A DNA stretch of 64,000 nucleotides from Diphasiastrum complanatum. Its lineage: Eukaryota; Streptophyta; Lycopodiopsida; Lycopodiales; Lycopodiaceae. The stretch is from the NCBI GenBank assembly GCA_029204225.1, contig CM055107.1, forward strand, positions 26,814,572-26,878,571. Reading direction: 5' to 3'. This document shows positions 50,843 through 62,486 of this stretch, in pieces. A program made the position numbers and the translations under genes. Positions within the stretch are counted from its first letter, which is position 1. Each line of letters starts with the position of its first letter. The notes below the pieces were generated by a model. That model searched no databases. It was not told where the DNA came from and was given only the letters and a program-made list of their open reading frames with translations.

Positions 50843-51340
50843 GTATATATGTGAATGTATATGTATATGTACGTGTATGTCTGTGTATGTATAAATATAT
50901 GTATGTGTATGTGTACGTCTGTGTATGTGTATGTATACATGTATGTATGTGTATGTTTATGTGCATGCATGTATGTGTATGTGTATATGTACTATGTGCA
51001 TGTGTTTTTATGTATATTTGTCATGTGTGCATGTGTATATGTGTATGTGTATGTATATTTGTGTATATGTACGTAAGTGTATGTATCTATATGTGTATGT
51101 GTGTGCACATATGTATGTATATGTGTATGTATGTGTACATGGGTGTATGCATATGTGTGTATATATGTATATATGTATGTGTGTATGTGTATGTGTGTAT
51201 ATGTATATGTGCATGTATATATACATGTATGTATCAATACATATATGTGTATGTATATGTGTGTGTATATGTATGTGTATGCATATGTGTGTGTCTGTGT
51301 GTGTGTGTGTGCTTGTGTATGTTTATGTGTAATAAAAAAA
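50430..51340. repeat. Long alternating purine-pyrimidine repeat, (ACACAT)n then (GTATGT)n
   Basis: 50430-50590 is CA-rich (ACATACACAT words). From about 50594 the strand switches to TG-rich GTATGT and TGTATG units to 51340, with the purest block at 50755-50845. The two parts are complementary in composition. Long frames through it in any phase are repeat artefacts. Confidence 0.93.
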
Positions 51341-52153
51341 TAGGCTTGTATGTGTGTGCATATGTATTGTATGTATGAATAGTCAAAGAGTAGGGTCTAG
51401 GCGTTATTGAAAATCAGGAAAAAATCAATATTTGTAGTAGAAGTGGTGAACAAGTGGTGTAGTGGATCGAAAATGCAACAGTTACCAACTAGAATTGAAG
51501 ATGAATTGAATATTACAATGCACAATAGAACAACAACAGTGGACAAAACTTGCACTCTGATAATTGTCTAAAAATGTGAGTACAAGAGCTTGAAGCTGGC
51601 GCAAATCAGTAGACGCAAAATGGCTTCAACTGAGTTCGTTAATAATTAAAAACTCCAATAATCAGAAGTAGTTTTCTGATGAACATTCTAGGATAATATC
51701 TTACAAAATATCTACAACTACCTTCTGTTGCAGTTATTACAATTGCCATGTACAAGTGGGCAAACTATCAACGTGAATTCATTGGGTTGGATTTTAGACC
51801 TATATTGAAATTTACAAGGACTCGAGAAAATATACAAAGACTCAGAAAAATTACAATGACTCAGAAAATTACGGATTTTCCGAGTTGATCCCATATCGAA
51901 AAATTTTGATTTTTGGGCATCGAAAAATCTCGGATTTTTTGAGTTGATACAGTATCTAAAAATTCTAACTTTTGGATATCAAAAAATCTCAGATTTTTCG
52001 AGTCAATACAATATGAGAAAATTCTTAAAAATGCAAGAGGATTTTCTACTATAATAATTTTTTGAGTGGGTTTTTTTTCAAAGATAGGTATAAACAGAGA
52101 TTTTCAGGATGCTTATTACCTGATGGAATTGGACTTGAGCATGAATTCCAACA
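51341..52153. other. Probable 3' LTR region of the minus-strand copia element, with 59-bp tandem repeat
   Basis: On the minus strand an LTR should start TGTTGGAATT at 52153 after the polypurine tract. Its far end was not found. A tandem repeat of 59 bp (starts 51873, 51932, 51991; core GATTTTTYGAGTYGATACA) lies inside at 51873-52025. Confidence 0.55.
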
Positions 52154-52169
52154 CTCCCCCTTAATGTGG

Positions 52170-52547
52170 ATCCTGAAAAATTTTGATCTTCAGATTTAGT
52201 AGGTTGTTAAATCTAAGATGATGCTCCTTTGTTAGAGCCTTGGTGAATAATCTGCTGTCCATAACTCTATCCCACAATAAACCAAAGAAATTTCCTTGCT
52301 TTGTGGTGAGCATATCAACAATAGAAGATGATGTGTCGATGTGCTCCAAGTAGATTTCCCCTCACAAAGTGATGTGCAACTTCAATATGTTTGCTCCTTG
52401 CATGGAATATCGGGTTGTTGGCAAGGGCTTGGGTTGAAATGTTGTCACACATGATCATAGGTAGATCATCTTCCATGATTATTTTTTAGCTCCACTAGCA
52501 ACCTCTGGATCCAAAGCACTTCCTTTGGTGTTGTAGTGAGTGCCTTA
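52170..52547 (-). pseudogene. Copia RNase H (last part)
   Basis: Resumes immediately beyond the nested insert with a KEVLWIQRLLVEL-like segment, then HARSKHIE-type sequence in broken frames, and RLFTKALTKEHHLRFNNLLN, the standard copia C-terminus. Confidence 0.8.
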
Positions 52548-54450
52548 TGTGAGAAATTAGCAAAAATCTAGCTTGGTATTTTTATGAAAGAAGTTTGTAA
52601 GTGAATCTCACATATGTGGAGGATGTTCCCACAGGTGGAGAATTGTGAATTAAATTAAAAGTGTTAGATATAGGGGTCTTATGTTTTTTGTATCAAGCAT
52701 CTAGGTGTAGGTTGTTGATAGGGTCAAATTTGGCGTAAATGGCAAATTATTCATTTCCAATTGTAATGCCACTATCAAAATAGAGTAGGAGGCCAAACTA
52801 AAGCCAATTAGGTGTAGACAAGTGTAACGCTTTTGTTCGATGAAGTTTAAGAGGTCCAATAGGATTTAGAGGTGGAACCATGAGTGGTCAAATAGAATTT
52901 GCGATATGCTTGAAAATGGCCCAATAGAATTTAGAGGTGAATGGATCAATGGTCCAATAGGATTAAGAGGTGGAAAAAGTGTGGTCCAATCATAATTGAG
53001 CATTGTGGTAGCTCATGGATCTATTAGTATCATTGTACTTCTCATTTAGATCTAATTGATTTTGAGATTGAGTGGATTTTGTGAGTAATTGGTTTTCTAG
53101 CTTTCTCTCTCTACCAGAGCTCATGATGATTTTCTCTCTCTACCCAAGGAGAGCAGCTTGTTTTTACTTAGATTATATTTGGAACACTTCCCACACGTGT
53201 GAGTGAGAGTTGGAAGTGATTGAATGCATGTAGTAGTGTGTTTTTGCCATAGAATCAAAGATAGATCTTGAATCTCAATCTAGTCTTGATCTTGGTGCAT
53301 CTACACACCTTAGGAGATCACAAATACATGTTGTGGACAATCCACACGTGTGAAATCAACATGGTATCAGAGCCTACCTAAGATTTCCATGCATTTTGAT
53401 CCATCTAAGTGAAAACTTTTCATCAATCTTGAGCTAGAAACTGTCAAACTCCATTTTCCTGGCTATCATGTTCAATTTTGGATCAAAAGAGATCAATAGG
53501 GCATTGATTGGGTCTGACCTAATACTGTACGAAATCAAGTGCTCAGACACATGTGAGGAATATCCAATTTCAGTTTGGGAGTTATCTTTCATGTTTGATC
53601 CAAAAATCTTGCTAGATAGCTTGTTTTGAAGCTATTTTTGTCTAGTTTCTGATGCAATCAGTTTCATTCCATTTGGTTGAGCCAATCAAAATTTATAAGC
53701 TTTTGAAGAGGGTTAGGTAGGGCACCTAGACCTGTGTGGACACATTTGGTTTGGTCAAGAGATTGCTTGTTTGATCCAAAATCATAGTTGAATGCTTACC
53801 AATCTCATCTATATGTGGTGTAGGCACTGTTTTGAGATCTTAGCCATTTTGTTTTATGCAATATAATTGTATTTGAGTCAAATTTGGTTTCTTAGTGTAT
53901 TTCACACGTGCTAAGAGTGTTTGATCCTAACTTTGCCCATACTCCATCATTTGATGTGAAGTAGATCTATTTTTGGAGAGATTGAGATAGCTAGTGAGAA
54001 TCATGTCACAGTTTAAGATCTTGCATAGGAGATGGTAGCACACCATTATTGGATCCTATAGTGAGAGAGAAGCAACATTTTTTTGTTCATCACTTTTATT
54101 TATCTCCACTTTACATGACTTCAATGAGTTCATACTTGTTGCAACCAAGTGAGAGATTGTCTACTTCCAATTATTCAATATGGAAGTTGAGGATGGAGTC
54201 CATCTTGATACTCCAATATGTGATGGACATTGTACTTGGGATTGAGGAGGAGCCTCAAGTCCTTCAAGAAGTACAAAACTACAAGAAGAGAGCTAGGATG
54301 GCTCTCCACTACATTAAGATGAATGTCTCTTTTTGCCATAGAATCAAAGATATATCTTGAATCTCAATCTAGTCTTGATCTTGGTGCATCTACACACCTT
54401 AGGAGATCACAAGTACATGTTGTGGATAGTCCACACGTGTGAAATCAACA
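52548..54450 (+). mobile_element. Nested, internally deleted copia element with target-site duplication CCTTA
   Basis: Left LTR 52548-53361 (TGTGAG...CAACA), primer site TGGTATCAGAGC at 53362-53373, leader, Gag start at 54115 (MTSMSSYLLQPSERLSTSNY) for about 70 codons, then the final 117 bp of the right LTR (54334-54450). CCTTA flanks both ends (52543-52547 and 54451-54455). Pol and most of the right LTR are deleted. It sits in the opposite orientation inside RNase H of the host copia. Confidence 0.92.
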
Positions 54451-54455
54451 CCTTA

Positions 54456-55282
54456 TACTCAGCTTCACAAGATGAGAGTGATACAGTATCTTGCTTTTTG
54501 GAAAGCCAAGATATCAAGTTTCCTCCAAGATATATGACATAAGCACTTGTAGATTTTCTATCTGCTCTATCACTTGCAAAATCCGAGTCAGAATAACCAA
54601 CTATAGAAAGATCTTCACTTTTATACAATAAACCATAATCAAAAGTTAAAGATATATATCTAAGCACTCTCTTGGCCATTTTCCAATGATAAATAGTAGG
54701 ATTTTGCATAGCCTAGCTCAACTTATGAACACTAAAGCTTATGTTAGGTCTAGTTATTGTGAGCCAAATTCAGGAGCCTATAAGACTCCTAAAAAGAGCG
54801 ATGTCCATGAAGGATCTTTCATTACCTTTGTTAGGTTCTTTCACTTTTTGCTCCATAGGAGTTTCTATACTCTTACAATCTAACATATTGAACTTTTTTA
54901 ACATTGAAAGAGCATACTTGGATTGACATACAAAGGCTTTATTTTTAAGAAAGTCAATCTCTAATCCTAATATGTAGTGAATTTTTCCAAGATTTTGCAT
55001 CTTGAACTCTTTTCCAAGTGCAATCTTGGTTTCCTCAACTAACTTGATACAAATTCCTATTAGAATGATATCATCAACATAAGTAAGAAGGATGTCAATA
55101 TCTTTATCTAAAAACTTGACATACAAGGAAGGATCATAGTTACTAAGATTAAATCCTAGTGACTCAAGAAAGGTGTTAAGTCGAGAATACCATGACCTTG
55201 GAGCTTGCTTTAGTCCATATAGACTTTTGAAGAGCAAGCAAACTTTGTCTTTGTCATGGATGAACCCAATAGGCTGATCCAT
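54456..55282 (-). pseudogene. Copia RT and RNase H (first part)
   Basis: RT shows LLFKSLYGLKQAPRSWYSRL, the catalytic box LLTYVDDIILIG and IHYILGLEI, and ends before a break at about 54760. RNase H begins with KRVLRYISLTFDYGL, YSDSDFASDRADRKSTSAYV and SLSSCEAEYK and stops at the insertion at 54456. Confidence 0.92.
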
Positions 55283-55308
55283 ATAAATCTCTTCTTCTAG
55301 ACATCCAT

Positions 55309-56118
55309 TTAAAAATGGTCTTTATGAGATTCTTTGAACTCGTCCTCCTCAAGAATGTATTTTTGATCCTCATGGAATATAACATCCCTACTCTCACTTG
55401 TAGTTGAGGTGGAGGGAACATAGATTCTGTAAGCCTTCTTGTTGGATGCATATCCAACCATGATCCCTTTAATAGAATTAGGATCATCTCTTTTCCTTGT
55501 TTCCAAGGGTACATGAACAAAGCAAGCACATCCAAAAACTCTAAGGTGATCTAACTTAGGTTTCTTCTTAAACAAGACTTCAAAAGGTGATTTTCCAACA
55601 AGTGCATTGTGAGGTAATCTATTGCACAAATAGTTTGCACAATTTATTGCTTCACCCCGATATTCAATAGGCAAAGAAACTTCAACTTGGATTGCTTTAG
55701 CACATTCACATAAAGATCTATTTTTACTCTCAGCAACTCCATTTTGAGATGGAGAATAAGCACAAGAAAACTCTCTCTTTATTCCTTCACCTTCACAATA
55801 TTCATGAAACTTGTTGGAGATGTATTCACCTCCTCCATCACATCTTAAATCTTTAACTTTGAAAGAAAACTGTTTCTCAACATAAGCTTTGAAGATTAGG
55901 AAGTGATCAAATACCATAGCTTTTGAAGAAAGTAGATACAACCAAGTATATCTAGTAAAGTCATCAATAAAGGTGACAAAACATGTTGCACCACCAATAC
56001 TTTTAAAAGAAGAAAAATGAACATCCGAGTGTATAAGCTCCAAAGGATGAGTAGTCTTGATAAAAGACTTTTGATATGGCTTTCTATATGATTTTTCAAT
56101 AGCACAAGCCTCAACCAT
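55309..56118 (-). pseudogene. Copia integrase
   Basis: A 269-codon frame with the core catalytic segments LELIHSDVHF (first Asp), FIDDFTRYTWLYLL (second Asp region), and FSCAYSPSQNGVAESKNRSL (Glu region). It also carries the C-terminal GKSPFEVLFKKKP and HLRVFGCACFVH. The zinc-binding N-terminus is lost at the upstream deletion. The frame ends in an acidic stretch before RT. Confidence 0.92.
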
Positions 56119-56159
56119 GCTCGAGTTTGTTCATCCTAGTAAGTTTATAGCTTTGCCTA

Positions 56160-56721
56160 GCTTCTTCAGAAATGAGAATTCCCTAGAGAGTTTCTAGATT
56201 AGGCAACTCCTCCTTAATGGCAAAGGACTGAACAAGATTATCATAGTCATCTTTCAAGCCATTTAAAATGACTTGAACTAGCTCATCTTGGTTAATATTA
56301 ACACCAACACAATAAAGCTCTCTATGTAGATCTTTAACTCTCAAAACATAGTTTGATGCACTCTTCTCACTTCTTTGAAAACTTTGGAAAATCTAATTCC
56401 TAAGAGTGAGTATTCTAGAAGTATTCTTTGCTTCATAGATGGACTTAAGTGCATCCCAAGCATCGTTAGCTATGGTGCAAGATCCTATCTCTCTCAAAAT
56501 TTCATTAGATACATCATCTTAATGAAATGTAGAGCCATTCTAGCTCTCTTCCTATACTTAGGAATTTCAGCCTGTGCTTGAGGCTCCTCCTCAACACCAA
56601 GCACAATGTCCATAACATCCTGGAGTATCAAAATAGACTCCATTCTGAACTTCCAAATTGAGTAATTAGAAGTATTTAGTCTTTCATTTGCTTTTAGAAG
56701 ATATCCTCCTAGAGGTGCCAT
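56160..56721 (-). pseudogene. Copia Gag of the interrupted element
   Basis: Starts MAPLGGYLLKANERLNTSNY, then WKFRMESILILQDVMDIVLG. A shift near 56520 leads to a frame with ALKSIYEAKNTSRI and LVQVILNGLKDDYDNLVQSF. It is about 75% similar to the Gag start of the nested element, so both belong to one family. Confidence 0.85.
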
Positions 56722-57479
56722 TATGTGTAGACTTCTTAGTTATTGGACTGCAATATGTTTGAGCTTGTTCTAATCAGACTTAATGTTGCTGCTCTCTTTC
56801 ACTATAGGTATTTTCAAGGATGTACTACCTTTCTATGTGAAAAACTTGCAACTGTATTTGAGATGAATCTCAAATATTCCACAAAACAAGATTATCTAAA
56901 TCAAACACACAAAGTGGATTGAGACACTTTGGCAAGTTTGAATCCTACTTTTGGCATGTGTGGAATGTTTCAAAAGAAAACACTATTGATACATAGAAGG
57001 CTCAAAGGGTGTTCACTTACTTCAAACTTAGTCTTGATCTTCAGTTTCTTGTGTAGGACGCTCAAAACAATGGACTCAGAACAAAGCAAGGTTGAATCAA
57101 ATCAAAATGTGGTCACTCGGATTTTGGACCTCTCCCTACCCTCTTTAAGAGCTTATAACTCTTGATAGACACATCAGATTGATTTGGTTTTAATTTCTAT
57201 GGAAAGTACACATCATAAGCTTTCCATCAAGTTATAAGACCACTATCTTTGGATCTACAAGCAAGGAGATAGAAGGGACTAAAAATCTCTGGTTTTCACA
57301 CGTGCGGAATTCCAAAATTCCGTACTACTACTTTTCAGACTTGAAAACTCAGTTTCAATCCGATTTGATCCAAATACACTTCAGAGAAAGGTGAGAAAAA
57401 GTGTATAACTGCTTTTTTGCTTGATTTAGCTCTCAAATTCTTGTACAATTAGAGATGTTAGCATGCAAAGCTCAATTTG

Positions 57480-57491
57480 GCTCTGATACCA
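57480..57491 (-). promoter_or_regulatory. Copia primer binding site (tRNA-iMet)
   Basis: The minus strand reads TGGTATCAGAGC next to an LTR end (...GTCA). The LTR continues rightward only to about 57560, where Ty3 gag sequence begins. Confidence 0.92.
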
Positions 57492-57560
57492 TGACAAAAT
57501 TTTCAGAATTCACACATGTGGGGAAGATCCACAAGTATGATAGATCTAATAAAGCTCTAT

Positions 57561-59330
57561 GATTAGCACAATAACCCCCTATTGGTTGTTCTGTGACTTT
57601 CGCTTTTTCTGTCATGTTTTTCGTGCTTTTCGCTGATTTCGTTTTCTTAGTTTTCTTTTTATCTTTAAGATTTGAAGAATCTTTACTACTTCTAGTAGTT
57701 ACTTTGTTTATTTCTATATCTATACCAGGCCATTGATGGCCTTGATTTTGTGATTCGGACTCTACTTCTATCCTTTGGACTACCATGTCCGTGTTAGTTT
57801 TAGATGGCCAAAGCTCATCTTCTCTAGGCGAATTTACAAAACTCGGTTTAGACCGTGGCTGTTGTGGCTGAGGACATTCAGCAGTGACATGCCCTTCTCC
57901 TTTACATTTAGCACAGAGCGGCACATATCCTACTGACCTCCTAGGTTCAGGGCAATCAGGCGAATAGTGACCCGGGGCTCCACAATTGTAACATGAACCC
58001 CTTACTCTAGATGGAGGAGTGGAATCTCTTGTCCCTCCTCTACGCAAAATGGTGTACTGTTGACCAGTACCTGGTTTTGGTATAATGTTCTTTTGGTTAG
58101 AAGGAGTTGTAGTATAAGCTACCTCCTCATGATTATTAATCGGACAGGGGAATAATTCCTCTTATAATAGTTAGTCTGTAAACTGGGACAGTTAGTCTTA
58201 GAATGACCTTCCTTCCCACAAGTGGTACACCAAACATTGGCATTAAGCTTCGCTTTCTTCCGTTTGGCTTTAACGTCAGACATCTAGACTTTTAAATCAC
58301 TCATTTTATTTGCTAGTATCTCAACACTCTTCCTTAATGGATCCATCTTTTTGTATTTCTCCATTCTCTTCTTTCTATTTAAATTCCTACTCTTTGATTT
58401 TCTATAAGAAGATTTTTCTTCTGATGAAAAAGAATAAGATGAATAATTTGAAGACTCTTTCTCATCTGCTAAATCGGATTTCGATTTAGACTCAGTAAAT
58501 GATTCAGATTCTTCTGTACGTTTTGATTTATGCTTTTTGCTACTTTTTTTTCTCATTGCTTCGTCTTCGAGAAATTCGAGAAGTTTCGTAATTTTCGACA
58601 GAGGCAATGACATCTTCCAAAGAGGTCATCAATCACTGTCAACAATAACGTTAGGCAAGCCACCCAAGAACCATTCGTTTTGCATAGGAACCGGATACTT
58701 GGCTCCTAATTTTTGTATTAAATTCTTAATTCTACAAGTATACTTTCTAAGCGATTCCTTTGGCATTTTCTCAACAGAATTAAGTTGTGCCAACAATCTA
58801 GTGGAATATCTTATCTCCCTAAACTGCTTAAGGAATGCTGCCTTTAAAGCGTTCCAAGTATTAACCGTTTCCGGTATAATTGACTGTACCAAATCCTAGC
58901 CTGCTTTCGTAAAAGACCTGGCAAAATTCTAACTTTGTCCTCGTCTGTATGTTCTTTATTTGCTATAGTAATAGATTCAAACTGGGACAAATAACTGTCC
59001 GCATCTTCTGACAATAATCCCTTATAGAAATCGTATCTGATTTTGGTAAATGTGGGTGGCGCTGGGTTTGCTAGGTGGTGAACTAGAAGGAGTAGGAGGA
59101 TCATGATCTAGACTATGCTCAAATGATGGTTCTGATGAAGAAGATTTTGATTCTGAACTTGGTTCGGAAGTGGAATCAGACAAATCTAATTCTGATGAGT
59201 TTGTAGAACTTGGTGTTTTAACATACCTTTCCTTTAATGAATCTACAAACGTTGTAGTAGTGTTAAGAAGATCGTTAAATGCTTCAGGTGTTAATCTTGC
59301 TCTAACTGGCAAATTTTGCAAATTTTGCAA
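57561..59330 (-). pseudogene. Ty3/gypsy Gag with two zinc knuckles
   Basis: Broken frames in order are 59330-59022 (Ser/Glu-rich N-terminus), 59104-58844 (DFYKGLLSEDADSYLSQFES), 58892-58629 (TWNALKAAFLKQFREI, the Gag capsid signature), 58613-58284 (Lys/Ser-rich) and 58047-57561. The last carries CYNCGAPGHYSPDC and CAKCKGEGHVTAEC, two CCHC knuckles. Capsid and knuckles identify Ty3 Gag. Pol is absent, and the copia LTR adjoins at the left. Confidence 0.85.
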
Positions 59331-59492
59331 ATACGAATCTCTAGATTTCCTATATGCTACTAATCGTTGTGCATGCTCTAAATGTTTCTATTCAATAGTT
59401 GCTTGAGAGTGTCTTCTTGGCATGCGCTACATGAAGAAGATTCGTAGACTTAATACACTTAAAAATCTTACAAAGATGAAATTTATCTTCCT

Positions 59493-59505
59493 GGCAACGG
59501 CGCCA
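59493..59505 (-). promoter_or_regulatory. Ty3 primer binding site
   Basis: The minus strand reads TGGCGCCGTTGCC, the primer site commonly seen in plant Tat/Athila-type Ty3 elements (tRNA-Asp-like). It is followed downstream by the Gag of 59330. Confidence 0.85.
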
Positions 59506-59559
59506 AATTATGTGGTAGAACGATGCTAGGACTGTAGCAAAGTTTTTATTCCAAAACAT

Positions 59560-60255
59560 TATCACATGTTATGGATGTCTCTTAGAACTCGTTAGTGATA
59601 GGGGAACCCATTTCCTTAATCAGACCATCAAGGCTATGTTGTCATATTTCTCCATTACACATCGTCAAACCATTCCATATAGTCCTAAAGCGAATGGGCT
59701 TACGGAGTGGGCAAATGGAATTTGTGCAAAATTCTGAATAAAGTAACGAAAATGCATTCTTCTGATTGGGATTAGAAGTTACCATCTGTCTTATGGGCAT
59801 ATAGAACTGCCGAGAAGATCACAACTAGGCAGACTCCTTACTATCTTATGTATGGAATGCATCCCATATTAGCAATAGAATTTGAAGTTCTGACATTTCG
59901 CATTAGCAATGAAGAGCGAATGGATGAACACGATAGTCTCTGGGAGCGGATGATAGCTTTGACACAACTGGAGGAGGATTGTCATCTTTCATTTATCGAG
60001 ACTGAACGAGTTCAGAATAAAAGAAAAGAAATTTTTGATCAATCTATTAAAAAAATGAAAATTAAATGTAGAGACTACGTGCTTCTGTATGACAACAGAC
60101 ACATGATGTTTTCTAGAAAATTACATAACCAGATGGATGGGACCTTACAAAGTCATAGAAGTTGTTATAATGGGTCGTTACAGTTAGCCGATCTTGAAGG
60201 ACATTTACTTGATACTCAAGTAAATGGCTCAAGAGTGAAGCGCCACTATGACTAA
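59560..60255 (+). pseudogene. Ty3/gypsy integrase fragment, plus strand
   Basis: Reads LRTRSDRGTHFLNQ (catalytic Asp), then PYSPKANGLTEWANG (Glu region altered), one internal stop at about 59777, and a long frame 59848-60255. That frame carries MYGMHPILAIEFEV and a tail IKCRDYVLLYDNRHM, with LADLEGHLLDTQVNGSRVKRHY at the C-terminus. It is oriented opposite to the adjacent Gag, so it belongs to a different insertion. Confidence 0.85.
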
Positions 60256-62309
60256 TTTCCAATGAATATGGCAAGTTCAGTTTTCTGTGAAATATGTGAA
60301 ATCTGCGACACTGTTCACATTTCATCCAACTTGTTATTTCTAGTTTTGAAACTGCAAAAAACTCGATACTTATGTTCCATCCTTTACTTTCGAAAAATTT
60401 ACAAAAAAACAATATTTCACTAGTACGTTGCATATCCGTTTGTTACGTTTGTTTGTTTCCACCATGTTTTCATGTTTACAACTTGTCTTGTACACAACCC
60501 ACAAGGTATACTCCTGAGTCTGCATACCTCTTGATATAGGAACCGACGACAGTCGAGGAGGCACTCAGCCAACCATACTCTGATCTCTGGTTCTGAATTT
60601 TTTTTGAAGTTCAAGTGTTGTTAAAAGCTTTCAACACACAAATTGTGAGTTGTGACAAAGATCTTTTTCACAAATTTTAAGTCTTTATAGTAATTATTGA
60701 GTCAAAACTTATTTGCAAATTTTAAAACTTCTTGAAAGGATTTAGACTTCGGTGTTTTAGAGTAACATATTTTTTTGGCCATGCTTTGCAAAGGCAAGAC
60801 CAATGTTCTAATGATTATTCGCATTTTGTGATGCTCAAAATTCAATAGAAGTCTCCAATATTGCACGAAAGGGATTTGATCAATTTCTTTATGCATGCCT
60901 TTAATGTAAGCTTGAGCCATATTCATACTAGCAACACCCACATTGTAGTACACAATAGTACGAAAATGGCTTTCTCCAAAATTTTCTTAGATGAGATTCT
61001 GTGTTGAAGGACAAGGATAATCATTCAATGCAAGACTACATACACTTTGGTTCATGCATAGGGTGTAGGCATGGAGGTTATAGCATTTGGATTTGTTCGT
61101 CTTGTGGAAGAACCCTTTGTTTATTGTAAAAACAAATTGTGCTGCAAGATGAAATTTCGGATGTTCTCAAATGTTTTGGTTGTAATTTGGTATTACAAGG
61201 GCCTTATAAGGTCAATCTATCTTTTACATACTAAGCAACATTGCTCATTTGGATGTGGTATTTCTTTATAGTACTTTCATGTGTTGCCTTTTAAGATTTT
61301 CCTTTAATGCATGTCACTAACATTGGAAACCTTGGAGAAATCATCTTGGAACATTTCAATATGATATGACTTGATTTCAACAATCATTTAAATTTATGTT
61401 GTCCCCTCAAGACATCTATACATAGAGCCACATATAGAGTCAGCATGTCAAGATCCTTGCCTTGCTGCAATCATATGCCCACACTTGTACCTAAGGCATG
61501 CAAATATATTTCAAAGAAGTCACATGCAATATATAGTTCTCAGAACATATGCCTTAACTGGAAAACCACATGAATTACAAAACCCTTTGAACACAAAAAA
61601 TAAGTGTTTCGTTGTTCAGCCTTAACAATCACTCTTTGATAAAAATCAACAAGGTCCTTGGATTAATTGCCAACTTTCCAAATTAGCGGCCCAGAATGCA
61701 TTTAGGCTCTTGGCAACATAGTGTACCATATAAATGCTTTAAACCTCTTGAATCTGTAGGTAAATAGAGATACATAATTGATATAAGCATGAATAGTGTG
61801 TCCCTAGGACTCAATTACAACCAATATGTACGCACCTATGACTCGGTCGGATTGTCCGAAGTACTTTGGTTAAGGAGTTTAGCAATGGCTAAACTAAATG
61901 ATCTAGTAATGAAAATAGTGATGACAAACTCTGAAATCAATTAAAAAACAATCATAACTAGCTTTTGGTGAGTAATGGCTTTTGTGGCAGCAAAGATTGT
62001 CTTTGACCAAAACGGTCAAAAGTTCAAAAGCGTATGTGCTTCACATCAGAGACAACTTTATCATATTCATCGAGAGGAATGTGCATGATAAGATTGCTCC
62101 ATACATGGATAGTTGCAACCCAAAGCAACTACAAAAACTGGGGGTTGAATAGTTTGACATAGTTAGAAATGCCAAAAATCTTATTCACGAATATACTTGA
62201 ATATATGTGCCCATTTATCAGGTCTCATTGCATAAGAGCATGATCATAATGGATGTTTCTAAGTTGCATATATAACAAGAATTAAGTGATTTTCTGGGTG
62301 TAAGGTTAT
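60256..62309. other. Intergenic sequence downstream of the Nudix gene; no gene recognised
   Basis: Short frames only, on both strands. The part next to 60256 may include Ty3 3' sequence or LTR, but no polypurine tract or repeat partner was found. Confidence 0.4.
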
Positions 62310-62486
62310 TCACAATGTAGAACAATAGAAAACTGAACTCCGCATCCGAGGATCTGTATCCAACTCAATTGGAGAAAATCCTTTATAAATTCCCTTCGAA
62401 CTTGCAATACATATTTCCACCATCTTTCTCATCATTCTCCTTTGTCGATAAAAAGGTTGCGTCGTGAATTCGTCCAAAGGCATCCA
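62310..62486 (-). CDS. Nudix exon E: C-terminus and stop
   Basis: Encodes 58 residues from WMPLDEFTTQPFYRQ through KMVEICIASSKGIYKGFSP to YCSTL and TGA. The GFSP string and short Tyr/Cys-containing tail match plant homologues. Acceptor GTTCAG. Confidence 0.92.
   Translation of the reverse strand, partial: WMPLDEFTTQPFYRQRRMMRKMVEICIASSKGIYKGFSPIELDTDPRMRSSVFYCSTL

Larger units (their letters stand above)
52154..57560 (-). mobile_element. Ty1/copia element, interrupted by a nested element
   Basis: Minus-strand order is LTR remnant (57560-57492), primer site (57491-57480), leader, Gag (56721 to about 56160), integrase (56118-55309), RT (55282-54770) and RNase H (54709-54456, then 52547 to about 52170 beyond the insert). 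A polypurine tract (52163-52154, AAGGGGGAG) closes the element. Gag's zinc-knuckle part and the protease are deleted. The Gag to RNase H layout with integrase before RT defines copia. Confidence 0.92.

Noticed and set aside
50566-51378. Open frames of Tyr/Val, Cys/Met and Thr/His repeats
   Set aside because: Artefacts of the GTATGT-type repeat, which lacks stop codons in several frames.
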